A DNA stretch of 64,000 nucleotides from Gemmatimonadota bacterium (lineage in GTDB: Bacteria > JBHIER01 > G020348925), in NCBI GenBank assembly GCA_020348925.1, contig CP070758.1:354941-418940 (forward strand), read 5' to 3'. The notes beneath the pieces were generated by a model. The model ran no database searches and was not told the origin of the DNA. It worked only from the letters and a program-made list of their open reading frames with translations. The number at the start of each line of letters is the position of its first letter. Position 1 is the first letter of the stretch. Made by a program: the position numbers and the translations under genes. Shown here one piece after another: positions 17,705-26,442 of this stretch.

Positions 17705-18073
17705 ATGCCGAGAGTCATTCATTTCGAGATCAATGCGGATAACCCTAAGCGCGCGGTCAGGTTTTACTCGGATGTCTTTGGATGGGAAATACAGAAGTGG
17801 GAGGGACCGATGGAGTACTGGCTCATCTCCGCCGGGGAAAAAGACGAGCCCGGCATCGACGGGGCCATCACGAAACGTCAGCATCCGGACGTTTCGACCG
17901 TCAACACCATTTCAGTCCCATCGATTGATGACTTTATGGAAAAAGTAACGGGCTGTGGCGGTCGCATCGTGACCGAGAAGACCACCATACCCGGGATCGG
18001 CCAATTCTGCTACTGCCAGGACACGGAGGGAAATACATTCGGGATCATAGAGGAGGAAAAATCCGCAGAATGA
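17705..18073 (+). CDS. VOC (glyoxalase/bleomycin-resistance) family protein
   Basis: 122 residues from the ATG at 17705 after GGAAGGAG; the frame is open further upstream but without a ribosome site. The text PRVIHFEINADNPKRAVRFY and FGWEIQKW, with the later DDFMEKVTGCGGRIV and IPGIGQFCYCQDTEGNTFGI, is the typical two betaalphabetabetabeta-module VOC fold. His near residue 5 and Glu near the C-terminus could bind metal. Substrate unknown; the group includes dioxygenase-like and resistance proteins. Confidence 0.85.
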   Translation: MPRVIHFEINADNPKRAVRFYSDVFGWEIQKWEGPMEYWLISAGEKDEPGIDGAITKRQHPDVSTVNTISVPSIDDFMEKVTGCGGRIVTEKTTIPGIGQFCYCQDTEGNTFGIIEEEKSAE

Positions 18074-18110
18074 AGATCCATGCGATGAGAGGGAGGTGAA
18101 GGGGCTCTCG

Positions 18111-19481
18111 ATGAAAAATATTATCGCCCTGTTTTTACTCCCTGCGATTGTATCTCTCGGAAACGCCCAGCAATTTCAGGAATTTCTCAGTCGTGTCAAT
18201 TCCGCACCGGATTCACTGAAACCCGCCATTGTAGATAGCTTTATGGAAGCAGTGGAAGGGTTCCCTCTGATCGAACATGACATGTTTGCCCATTTCATAT
18301 ACCGGGGCAATGCCAACAGAGTCAACGTTCCCGGAGACGCCAATTCCTGGGATCCGAGTGCGTACCCCATGACCCGAGTCGAGGGCACCGATCTTTGGTA
18401 TATGAAACAGACGTTCGAATCGGACGCCCGCCTCGATTACAAGTTCGTCCTCAACGGAAGTGCCTGGATCCTTGATCCCCTAAATCCCCACCGGGTATCC
18501 GGGGGGTTTGGCCCCAACTCGGAATTACGCATGCCGGACTATGTCCCCGCGCCGGAGATCGAGTACTATCCAGATATTCCCCATGGCGCTCTGTGGGACA
18601 CGACCTTTTTCAGCCCTCAGTTGGGAAATTCCCGAAGGATTCGGATCTATACGCCTCCCGGGTATGAAACATCAAGCGATAGCTTCGGAACGATCCTTTT
18701 CCACGATGGCCTTGAATATGTGTCACTAGCCAATACGGATAATGTTCTGGATTATCTCATCTGGCACAATTGGATCCAACCCGTCATCGCCGTCTTCGTG
18801 CCTCCCGTGAATCGGACACCCGAATATGCCGGCAATCAAAAAGATGAATTTACGGCTTTTATTGTTGATGAAATCATTCCCTGGGTCGATTCCAAATATC
18901 GGACTATTCAAGATCCGGCTTACCGATCAACATTGGGTGCTTCCAATGGAGGAAATATCGCCTTGTGGTTAGGACTGCAGCATCCTGAAGTCTTCGGAAA
19001 CATTGCAGCACAATCCAGCAACGTCGAAACATCTATCTCAAGCGGATTTCAGAATAGTCCAACGTTGGATGTAAAGTTCTATCTCGATTTAGGAACGTAC
19101 GATATACAATTGCTCATCCCTCTCGTTCGAGGCTTTAAAGAAATCCTGGAATCGAAAGGCTATACCTTTGAATATTACGAATTTCACGAAGGACACAGTT
19201 GGGGCAACTGGCGAGCCCACATCGACAATACTCTCGAATTCTTCTTTCCAGCGGATACGACACAACTGAAAGGGGACGTGAACGGCGATCGTACGATAGA
19301 CGTCATGGACGCACTCTTAGCTATAAATATTTTATTGGAAATTTCCGAACCTACGGCAGAGGAAATACAGGCAGCAGATTGTAACGGTTTGATGAACATC
19401 TGCGACGGTGATGGGGCCGTCAATATTCTGGATGTGATCAAAATCATTCGGCTAACCCTTGACCTGGAGGCATGTCAGTAG
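18111..19481 (+). CDS. Secreted esterase (enterochelin esterase-like) with dockerin
   Basis: 456 residues. The signal peptide is residues 1-20 (MKNIIALFLLPAIVSLGNAQ). Residues about 60-145 resemble the CBM48/E-set domain found before Fes/IroE-like esterases (WDPSAYPMTRV, then LDYKFVLNG). The alpha/beta hydrolase domain has the nucleophile motif TLGASNGGNIA and the catalytic His in EFHEGHSWGNWR. The last 70 residues are a dockerin: two Ca2+-binding loops, GDVNGDRTIDVMDA and DCNG-DGAVNILDV. It would dock onto a cohesin. GAGGGAGG precedes; the ATG at 18111 is chosen, GTG at 18096 is possible. First of three consecutive dockerin genes. Confidence 0.88.
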   Translation: MKNIIALFLLPAIVSLGNAQQFQEFLSRVNSAPDSLKPAIVDSFMEAVEGFPLIEHDMFAHFIYRGNANRVNVPGDANSWDPSAYPMTRVEGTDLWYMKQTFESDARLDYKFVLNGSAWILDPLNPHRVSGGFGPNSELRMPDYVPAPEIEYYPDIPHGALWDTTFFSPQLGNSRRIRIYTPPGYETSSDSFGTILFHDGLEYVSLANTDNVLDYLIWHNWIQPVIAVFVPPVNRTPEYAGNQKDEFTAFIVDEIIPWVDSKYRTIQDPAYRSTLGASNGGNIALWLGLQHPEVFGNIAAQSSNVETSISSGFQNSPTLDVKFYLDLGTYDIQLLIPLVRGFKEILESKGYTFEYYEFHEGHSWGNWRAHIDNTLEFFFPADTTQLKGDVNGDRTIDVMDALLAINILLEISEPTAEEIQAADCNGLMNICDGDGAVNILDVIKIIRLTLDLEACQ

Positions 19482-19506
19482 CAGATTAGCGAGAGGATAT
19501 AATAAC

Positions 19507-19540
19507 ATTCCCCCCTTTTCTAAAGAGGACATAGGGGAAT
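19507..19540. repeat. Short inverted repeat after the esterase gene
   Basis: ATTCCCC (19507-19513) and GGGGAAT (19534-19540). It lies in the 19482-19848 gap, which otherwise holds the 160-bp repeat described separately and no gene. Confidence 0.35.
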
Positions 19541-19610
19541 TGGACATGAGAAACAAATCCCTTCTCACTCCTCTTTAAGAAAGGGAAAAACAGAACTGTC
19601 CCCTTGTCGA

Positions 19611-19770
19611 GAGCTAAGCTCTCTCTGGTCGCTCACTTCTCCAGAGGATCTGGCCGACCGGCTGGCTCTGCGCGATCCTTCGCCTGCTCGGATCGCTCCG
19701 CTGACACCCTTGAAGGGGGCTTCCCCCTCCAAGCCCCACCTGCTTTTCTGAAATTTGTAGAATTCCGAAA
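19611..19770 (+). repeat. 160-bp intergenic repeat, copy A
   Basis: Starts GAGCTAAGCTC and ends CTGAAATTTGTAGAATTCCGAAA. A diverged copy lies at 48271-48429 in the same orientation. Shared blocks include GGTCGCTCACTTCTCCA, CGATCCTTCGCC, GCTCGGAT, CACCCTTGAAGGG and CTGAAATTTGTAGAA. Positions 19709-19733 form a hairpin (CTTG-A-AGGGGG / CCCCCT-C-CAAG). No protein is predicted. Confidence 0.8.
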
Positions 19771-19848
19771 GGTCGAGTTCGTGAGCATTTGGTTTTCCCG
19801 GCAAATCCGATCTGTCGAAGATTAATCCGGTCAGATTGGACATTTCTT

Positions 19849-22248
19849 ATGACTCAAACAATAATATCTTCTATCCTTTTTCTGTTTCTTCTCGCAACTG
19901 CTTCCACTCACGGGACCATCATCTACGTCCCCGATGATCAATCGACCATTCAGGCCGGTATCGATGCGGCGAGTAACGGCGACACCGTAATCGTCGATGC
20001 CGGAACCTACACTGAGAATATCAACTTCACCGGCAAGAACATCGTCGTGGGCAGCCTCTTTCTCACGACTGGAGATACGTCTTATGTATCCCTAACCGTC
20101 ATTGACGGAAACGGAATGGGCCCTGTTGTAAACATCTCGAATGGGGAGGATTCAACCGCAACCCTGGTGGGATTCACCATCACAAACGGGAATGCCTGGT
20201 TGTCAGGAGGCGGGATTTCATTTGAGGGTTCCGCTCCGAAGCTTCTGCACCTCCATATCAAAGCCAATGATGCGTACTACTACGGCGGCGGAATCTATTG
20301 CCGGAAGGCCCATCCGAGGCTTGAGAACCTGCGAATCACCGATAATTTATCGCGCCATGAAGGAGGAGGGGTGTTCTGCGTGGAATCCAAGCCCCATTTG
20401 AAGAATGTGATCCTCTCTTCCAACAATACTTTTTATTACGGTGGTGGGCTGGCATGCTGGGATTCAAACCCTTTTCTCGAAAAAGTATCAATCATTAAAA
20501 ACATGGCCATGGACAAAGGTGGCGGCGTATACTTTTCGAATTCACATCCGGAATTCCATCGGACGAACAGGTGTAATATATATCTTAACTATGCCGCCAA
20601 GGCTGGAAACGATCTCTATGCTTCCGATACATCCCTCGTATCGATCATTGTCGACACGCTGACTGTCTTGAATCCGGATGACATTTACTTGTATGCCGTC
20701 GGCATGTTTGACCTTGATGCCCTCCATGCGAGGGTGGAACAGGTCGCCGCCGATCTGTACGTCAGTCCAGCCGGAAACGACAACAACACCGGTCTGACAC
20801 CGGCACAGCCCTTACGAACCCTCAATCTCGCTTTACACAAGATCACTGCGGACAGCCTCAATCCCAGAACCATATTCATCGCCAACGGCCGATACAGTCC
20901 CACCACCGGAGAGTTTTTCCCTCTGAAAATGAAGAGCTTTGTCACCTTGTCCGGCACATCCCGGGACGGTACGATACTGGACGCCCAGGGGCAGGAAGAG
21001 GATCTGTTTTCCCAGAACGGCGTTCTCCATATCGACGGCACTTCCTGGACATGGATTGAGAACATGACTATCACCGGAGGTTTCTCAATTTCTTCTCTCT
21101 CCCTGGGCGGAGGCGGTATCTACTGCAGCCGATCCGATCCCCACCTGGTAAATTTGCTCATTACCGGCAATCGGAGCTCCGACGGCGGTGGATTGTATTT
21201 CACACAATCGACACCGTATCTGACACAGATCACCATCACCGAAAATTACGGTCACAGCGGCGGCGGCATTTTCTGCACCGAAACACATCCCGTCTTCAAA
21301 AGGGTCACCGTCGGAAGCAACAGTGCCCGAACAGGGGGTGGGATCTCCATCTCGTCCACCTCCGACGGAACCCTCGAAGAAGTTACCATCAAAAAAAACG
21401 AGGCCGAACACAGCGGCGGCGGCCTCGTTTGCAATATGTCCGCTTTTGACATGAAGAACTGCACTATCACCACCAACACTGCCGGCTGGGGCGGTGGCGG
21501 AATATACTGCCGACTCTCGACTCCCTACTTCGAGCGAGTGGTCATCACTCGGAACGAAGCTCCCCACGGCGGCGGCCTGTTTTGTACCCAAGCCGAGCCG
21601 TATCTTGTGAACGTCACCCTCAGTATGAACGAGGCTTCCCACGGCGGTGCCGTTGTGTGTGCTGACGGATCTCATCCGACCCTCGTCAACAGCATCCTCT
21701 GGAACGATGATCCCCAGGAGATCTCTTTCTACGAGTATTCAGATAAAAATGCTTTGACCGTATACTATTCGGACGTTCAACATGGAAGCGAAGGAATTGT
21801 GACCAACAATAATGGTATGGTGTATTTGATGGCACGAAATATCAACGCCGATCCTATTTTTACCGCTCCCCAGAACGACAATTTTGACCTCGACATTGCA
21901 TCCCCCTGCATCGACAAAGGCATCCAGGATACGGTCCTGGTGTACTTTATCTGGTCCGCCCCGGAAACAGTATCGGTGCCAGCTCTCTCTTTCATCGGCA
22001 GGGCACCCAACATGGGCGCCTTCGAGAATGAACCCGGCTGCCCGGGGGGCGAGATCGGCGATGTCAACGGTGACAGAGAAATGAATGTCCTTGACGTCGT
22101 GTTCGCAGTAAACCATATTATGGGGCTGTTCATTTTGGATGAACATGAAGGGTGCAGAGCCGATTGCAACCGTGATGCATATATTAACATTAGAGATGTA
22201 ACTGGAATTGTATCACTCATAGTGACAACAGGAACATGTGAACCGTAG
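19849..22248 (+). CDS. Secreted right-handed beta-helix protein with dockerin
   Basis: 799 residues from the ATG at 19849, which begins a signal peptide (MTQTIISSILFLFLLATAST). IIYVPDDQSTIQAGIDAAS near residue 25 is the opening of many pectin-lyase-fold proteins. Two helix regions (about 40-300 and 330-650) are built from repeats with GGGIYC, GGGLAC, GGGVYF and similar turns, as in chlamydial-type polymorphic outer-membrane repeats. LYVSPAGNDNNTGLTPAQPL begins the second. The C-terminus is a dockerin with GDVNGDREMNVLDV and DCNRDAYINIRDV. Likely binds or cleaves polysaccharide; no catalytic residues are evident. Confidence 0.85.
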   Translation: MTQTIISSILFLFLLATASTHGTIIYVPDDQSTIQAGIDAASNGDTVIVDAGTYTENINFTGKNIVVGSLFLTTGDTSYVSLTVIDGNGMGPVVNISNGEDSTATLVGFTITNGNAWLSGGGISFEGSAPKLLHLHIKANDAYYYGGGIYCRKAHPRLENLRITDNLSRHEGGGVFCVESKPHLKNVILSSNNTFYYGGGLACWDSNPFLEKVSIIKNMAMDKGGGVYFSNSHPEFHRTNRCNIYLNYAAKAGNDLYASDTSLVSIIVDTLTVLNPDDIYLYAVGMFDLDALHARVEQVAADLYVSPAGNDNNTGLTPAQPLRTLNLALHKITADSLNPRTIFIANGRYSPTTGEFFPLKMKSFVTLSGTSRDGTILDAQGQEEDLFSQNGVLHIDGTSWTWIENMTITGGFSISSLSLGGGGIYCSRSDPHLVNLLITGNRSSDGGGLYFTQSTPYLTQITITENYGHSGGGIFCTETHPVFKRVTVGSNSARTGGGISISSTSDGTLEEVTIKKNEAEHSGGGLVCNMSAFDMKNCTITTNTAGWGGGGIYCRLSTPYFERVVITRNEAPHGGGLFCTQAEPYLVNVTLSMNEASHGGAVVCADGSHPTLVNSILWNDDPQEISFYEYSDKNALTVYYSDVQHGSEGIVTNNNGMVYLMARNINADPIFTAPQNDNFDLDIASPCIDKGIQDTVLVYFIWSAPETVSVPALSFIGRAPNMGAFENEPGCPGGEIGDVNGDREMNVLDVVFAVNHIMGLFILDEHEGCRADCNRDAYINIRDVTGIVSLIVTTGTCEP

Positions 22249-22274
22249 CTTTTCAGGAACGTTCGGAACTGCGA

Positions 22275-24215
22275 ATGTATTATAAAAAACGAAAAAATGC
22301 TGCGTGTGGAGCCGCACTCCTCTTCGCAATTGCGGCCATTGGTTCACATCTTGCCTCCCCTGACAAGGACAGACAGCTCGCACTTTTTCATCCGGCCTTG
22401 TTGGGAAAAGTTGCGGCGAGCCCATACGATCATGCTCTTGTCGGCATTGCCCCGAGCGAGGACTCCTCCCTCGGGGAAAAGGCAGCACCTCTCGAATCCG
22501 ATTTGACCTATGAACAGGTGGATGCTGTTACCAGGCTCGCCGTTCAGAGAGCGGGTGGACTTGACAGCATCATTCAACCGGGGGATTGGGTTGTTCTCAA
22601 GCCGAACATCGTCACCTTTTATGGTCAACCACACCCGGACGGTTGGATTCGGGGCCAAGACACAGACCTTCGTGTCATACGAAGCCTCATTCAACAGTTG
22701 ATAGAAGAAGGGGATGCGTCTCGCATCACCGTGGCGGAGGGTGGTGTCTGGCGCAGGACGGAAGATCGAAGATGCTCGGAGGAAACGGACGGTTGGAAAG
22801 TCCATTGGCCGCATTTTGGGAATTTATCCTACGAGGACATGATTGCCGAGCTCGATGCCATGTATGCGGCTGTTCACATCGATCTCGTGGATTTAAATTA
22901 CGATGACTATACCTCAAACGTACCCGTACCTGGCGGTGGATTCGCCCTGGACAGCTACTCGGTTCCGAACACGATTCTGAACTGCGACCGTCTCATCTCG
23001 GTGGCTGCCATGAAGACCCATCACCGTACCGGAGTTTCTCTGACCCATAAAAACTACGTCGGCATCGCGCCGGCTCAAGTATACGGAGCCGGCGGTTGGT
23101 CCAAGTGGGGGCTTCCTCACGACATGATTGAGCGCGTTGTCTGCGATCTCTTCTCCTATCATCCGGCCGACTTGGGCCTTATTGAGTGCTTTTGGGGCAC
23201 CGAGGGCTACGGTCCTCAATGGGGGAATCCCATTAAAAGGAATATGGTGCTGGCAAGCACTGATCCGGTTGCAGTGGATGCGGTGGGCGCATATATAATG
23301 GGTTTCAACCCCTGGGATATCGACCACCTCCATTGGTCACACAACAAAGGCTATGGTTTCAACGATCTCAATAATATCATACTGAACGGCTCTGAATGGG
23401 ATGCTATTATGCATGACTTCGAGAAAGCGAGGCACGACGATAAACGGTACAATTTTAACTTGGCTTTTTATTACGGGAGGGGCAACCGAACGTGGCTCAT
23501 CAACGGGAAATACAGCGGCAGCGATCTGAACCACGATTACCTCGGCGGCCTGGAATCGACGATCTCGCCTACGAAAGGAGACATTACCTCTGGTAATGTC
23601 TGGTCCGAGTTCACCGGAGTCGATGACCATATCGATCTTCTACAATACTGGAACGAAAGTGCAAGCAACTGCATTACGTATGCTTTCACACGAATAACAT
23701 CCGACTGTGCCAGGACAGCATATCTCCGGTTCGGCAGCGATGACGGTATAAAGATCTGGTTGAACGGGGAGGTTGTTGACTTCAACGCCAATACCGGTGG
23801 GTTCTGGCTCGTTGAAAACGCAGACCCGGCCAGTGGAAATTATGGAACACCGGTTCATTTTCTGGAGGGGGAAAACAGACTTCTGCTGAAAATCAAAAAT
23901 GGATATGGGGATTATGGATTCAGCCTGTGTGTGTGTGAAGAAGACGGCGATACACCCCTTTGGATCAGGTACCATCTCAATCCGCCGACGCCATCCAGCA
24001 TCAAGGGTGATGTGAATCGTGATTATGGGATCAATATCATGGACGCCCTCATGGTCATAAATATAATACTGCAAACCGTCGAACCCTCATCTGAGGAACT
24101 CTGGTCTGCCGATTGCAACGGCCCCCAGGAAAACTGCAAAGGCGATGGCGGCGTCGATGTCCTGGACGCTCTCAAGATCGTCAACCTCATCTTGGAGCTG
24201 GACGAGTGTCCTTGA
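22275..24215 (+). CDS. Secreted DUF362 protein with PA14/jelly-roll-like and dockerin domains
   Basis: 646 residues. The N-terminal hydrophobic segment ACGAALLFAIAAIGSHLASP acts as a signal. Residues about 75-380 are DUF362: DWVVLKPNIVTFYGQPHPDG, MKTHHRTGVSLTHKNYVGI and VAVDAVGAYIMGFNP. Residues about 455-570 look like a PA14/lectin-type beta domain (RTAYLRFGSDDGIKIWLNGE, GENRLLLKIKNG). The end is a dockerin, GDVNRDYGINIMDA and KGDGGVDVLDA. There is no ferredoxin module, unlike the cytoplasmic DUF362 at 9260. An exported DUF362 carried on a dockerin is unusual. It follows the beta-helix gene by 26 bp. Confidence 0.85.
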   Translation: MYYKKRKNAACGAALLFAIAAIGSHLASPDKDRQLALFHPALLGKVAASPYDHALVGIAPSEDSSLGEKAAPLESDLTYEQVDAVTRLAVQRAGGLDSIIQPGDWVVLKPNIVTFYGQPHPDGWIRGQDTDLRVIRSLIQQLIEEGDASRITVAEGGVWRRTEDRRCSEETDGWKVHWPHFGNLSYEDMIAELDAMYAAVHIDLVDLNYDDYTSNVPVPGGGFALDSYSVPNTILNCDRLISVAAMKTHHRTGVSLTHKNYVGIAPAQVYGAGGWSKWGLPHDMIERVVCDLFSYHPADLGLIECFWGTEGYGPQWGNPIKRNMVLASTDPVAVDAVGAYIMGFNPWDIDHLHWSHNKGYGFNDLNNIILNGSEWDAIMHDFEKARHDDKRYNFNLAFYYGRGNRTWLINGKYSGSDLNHDYLGGLESTISPTKGDITSGNVWSEFTGVDDHIDLLQYWNESASNCITYAFTRITSDCARTAYLRFGSDDGIKIWLNGEVVDFNANTGGFWLVENADPASGNYGTPVHFLEGENRLLLKIKNGYGDYGFSLCVCEEDGDTPLWIRYHLNPPTPSSIKGDVNRDYGINIMDALMVINIILQTVEPSSEELWSADCNGPQENCKGDGGVDVLDALKIVNLILELDECP

Positions 24216-24264
24216 GAATGAGATACGAACGAATGGATCATATCTTCAATAAGGTGTTGTTGTA

Positions 24265-25128
24265 ATGACGGATGCGTTGAAAGAGTTAAAAGAAGAGATC
24301 AGAAAAGTCGGGAGGAGTAGCTCGAACTTGGCCAAATTACTGGCTCAATTTGAGAGGTTGCGTGCGCGTCCCGTAGATAACGCGTATACATTGGACGAAT
24401 TGCTCGCAAAGATCAAGAAAATAGGTGCCACATATCACCTTGAAGAAATCGAGCCAAAACTCAGATCATGGATCGACACATCTATGAGCGAGATTTCATC
24501 ATCGAAAGAACGATTCAAACACGAGTTCGGACGCAATCTCCAGGAACTCCTTATAAACAAAGGGTTTGAGCTCGGCGGACGATACCCGGATCTCAAAGTA
24601 AAATTCTACACGATTCACATTGACTTCCCGAATGGCATCGCGTCACTCTTATTCGGCCACGAGCCAATAAAGAGCAGAATTCCTCTTTCGCCAGAGAGCA
24701 TAACGAGTGCGCTCGAGCCCGTTCATCGAAATTTGAACCGCGCCTTCAACCCTCTAAAATTCATCGAACTTCTCTACGAGGCATACAGGCGTGTGTGCCT
24801 GATTCAAGAGCTTCTTCCGGGGGAGAAAGTTCCGATTATCGACGTACTTCAGCAGCTCGTCATTCTTGTCCAATCGCCTCAATTCAAAGCAGATCCAACG
24901 AAGGATCATTATCGAGGATACGGGCGGGCCCATTTTGGCTACGACCTCTATAGGCTCCGCCTCTCCAAGGCTCGCACCAACGAGAACCACGCTTTAGGCC
25001 TCATTACGGCCACCTTCGATGCCACACGAAATCGGGAGAACTTCATTTGGGTGCCGGATAACGAGCGTGGCGACGGGACGACGTACGCCATGATCTTTTT
25101 TAAAAAAGTCGATTCCATACATCCATGA
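24265..25128 (+). CDS. Unknown protein opening the ATPase/helicase cassette
   Basis: 287 residues, no recognised family. The first 60 residues are charged and helix-prone (LKELKEEIRKVGRSSSNLA), likely a coiled coil. The middle has a mixed alpha/beta region (LKVKFYTIHIDFPNGIASLLFG) and the C-terminal half has KFIELLYEAYRRVCLIQELLPG and HFGYDLYRLRLSKA, then beta strands ending IFFKKV. No nuclease, methylase or TerB motif is visible. AAGGTG lies upstream of the ATG. The gene stands 21 bp before the first P-loop ATPase and is part of the same unit. It may be a structural or sensor subunit. Confidence 0.8.
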   Translation: MTDALKELKEEIRKVGRSSSNLAKLLAQFERLRARPVDNAYTLDELLAKIKKIGATYHLEEIEPKLRSWIDTSMSEISSSKERFKHEFGRNLQELLINKGFELGGRYPDLKVKFYTIHIDFPNGIASLLFGHEPIKSRIPLSPESITSALEPVHRNLNRAFNPLKFIELLYEAYRRVCLIQELLPGEKVPIIDVLQQLVILVQSPQFKADPTKDHYRGYGRAHFGYDLYRLRLSKARTNENHALGLITATFDATRNRENFIWVPDNERGDGTTYAMIFFKKVDSIHP

Positions 25129-25149
25129 GATCACCTGAGCGAGAAAAAC

Positions 25150-26442
25150 ATGAGCATACCTGACCCGCTTCTGGCAAAGAAAATTATCTATGTATTAGGG
25201 GCCAGTGGTACTCCTCCGGAGTTTGGGTCCCACTACTTCACCGCCGGTCTCGACCGATACCTGAAGGTCATAGAGGATGAATACCTCGACGGTATCGTCA
25301 AAGAGGGCCTATCGGCTTTCAAGCTGGCCGTGGGAAGCTACGGCGGTGGGAAAACCCATTTCCTATACACCATAAGGGATCTTGCTTGGAAACACGGTTA
25401 TGTGACCTCATACATCCCTTTGAACCCCGCGGAGTGCCCCTTTGATAAATTGGAGCTTGTCTACAAGCAGTTGGTCTCCAATCTGGCCTACCCCGTGTCG
25501 GAGGAGGCCTTGACCAGGGGCACCGAACGGGGAATCGATTCATTGATCAGGATCTGGTTCAACAGCGTCAAGACCGATCTTACCAGCGGTGAGAGTCAAC
25601 AAGCTGTTCTCGTAGAATACGCACAATCACTCCAGGGTATTGAGAGCACGAGCTTCGCCAATGGTGTCAAAAACTGCTTTCTCGCCCTTGTCGAAGGGAA
25701 CGAGGACCGTTTCTCGCTCATCGCACAATGGCTCAAGGGGGAGGGATTTGAATCTCGAACGTACGCCCCCTTCGGCATTCTGGAGCGTATCGATAAGACC
25801 ACGGCCTTCCGAATGATGCGCTCCCTGACCCAGTGGATCCGGGCCATGAACTATTCGGGCCTCGTGCTCCTTTTCGACGAGGGGGAGCGGGCTTCGAGCC
25901 TGGCCAATTCCAGAGAACGCCGCCAGGCTCTGGACAACCTCCGCCAGATCGTGGACGAGTGCAGCAACGTTCGCCTTCCCAGCACCATGTTCTTCTACGC
26001 CATCCCGGACGATCGACAACTGCTGGATGGGAAGGAGGACGTCTATGAAGCGCTGAGCCAGCGGCTCCGGGGCGTCTTCTCCGGCCTGAATCCCTCCGGA
26101 GTGAAGGTCAACCTTGAAGAGCTCGGGATTGAACCCATTCCCTTTCTTCTCGAGGTGGGTCAAAAGATCGCCCACATTTATGAACTGGCTTACGGCACAG
26201 CATTTCCTGCGGAAGTACTTGAGATAACCATACGGAACCTGGCCGAATCGGCCTACGAGGAACGCTACGCCGATATCAGTTACCGGCGCCTCTTTGTCAA
26301 AGGGTTTATCGAAATTCTGCACCGCCTGCGCCAAAACCCAACGAGACCCATCAATAAGGAATTGACGACGCACATTCTTCGTTTGGGACTCGAGTCCCTG
26401 GAAAGTATGGAGATGGACAGTATCGATGGCCGTGAATTCTAA
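25150..26442 (+). CDS. BrxC/BrxD-like (DUF2791) P-loop ATPase, first of two
   Basis: 430 residues. The Walker A motif is GSYGGGKT at residues 62-69, followed by HFLYTIRDLAWKHGYVTSYI, the layout of the BREX ATP-binding family (DUF2791). Walker B is LVLLFDEGE with D243/E244. An Arg-rich segment and QRLRG follow. The family includes BrxC and the type 2 BREX protein BrxD, thought to act on DNA with partner helicases. Unlike typical BrxD it lacks an N-terminal SH3-like domain. It overlaps the next gene by 17 bp. Confidence 0.8.
   Translation: MSIPDPLLAKKIIYVLGASGTPPEFGSHYFTAGLDRYLKVIEDEYLDGIVKEGLSAFKLAVGSYGGGKTHFLYTIRDLAWKHGYVTSYIPLNPAECPFDKLELVYKQLVSNLAYPVSEEALTRGTERGIDSLIRIWFNSVKTDLTSGESQQAVLVEYAQSLQGIESTSFANGVKNCFLALVEGNEDRFSLIAQWLKGEGFESRTYAPFGILERIDKTTAFRMMRSLTQWIRAMNYSGLVLLFDEGERASSLANSRERRQALDNLRQIVDECSNVRLPSTMFFYAIPDDRQLLDGKEDVYEALSQRLRGVFSGLNPSGVKVNLEELGIEPIPFLLEVGQKIAHIYELAYGTAFPAEVLEITIRNLAESAYEERYADISYRRLFVKGFIEILHRLRQNPTRPINKELTTHILRLGLESLESMEMDSIDGREF

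Noticed and set aside
20685-21675. Long minus-strand frames opposite the beta-helix gene
   Set aside because: Caused by repetitive GGC/GGT codons of the beta-helix; no ribosome sites or motifs.
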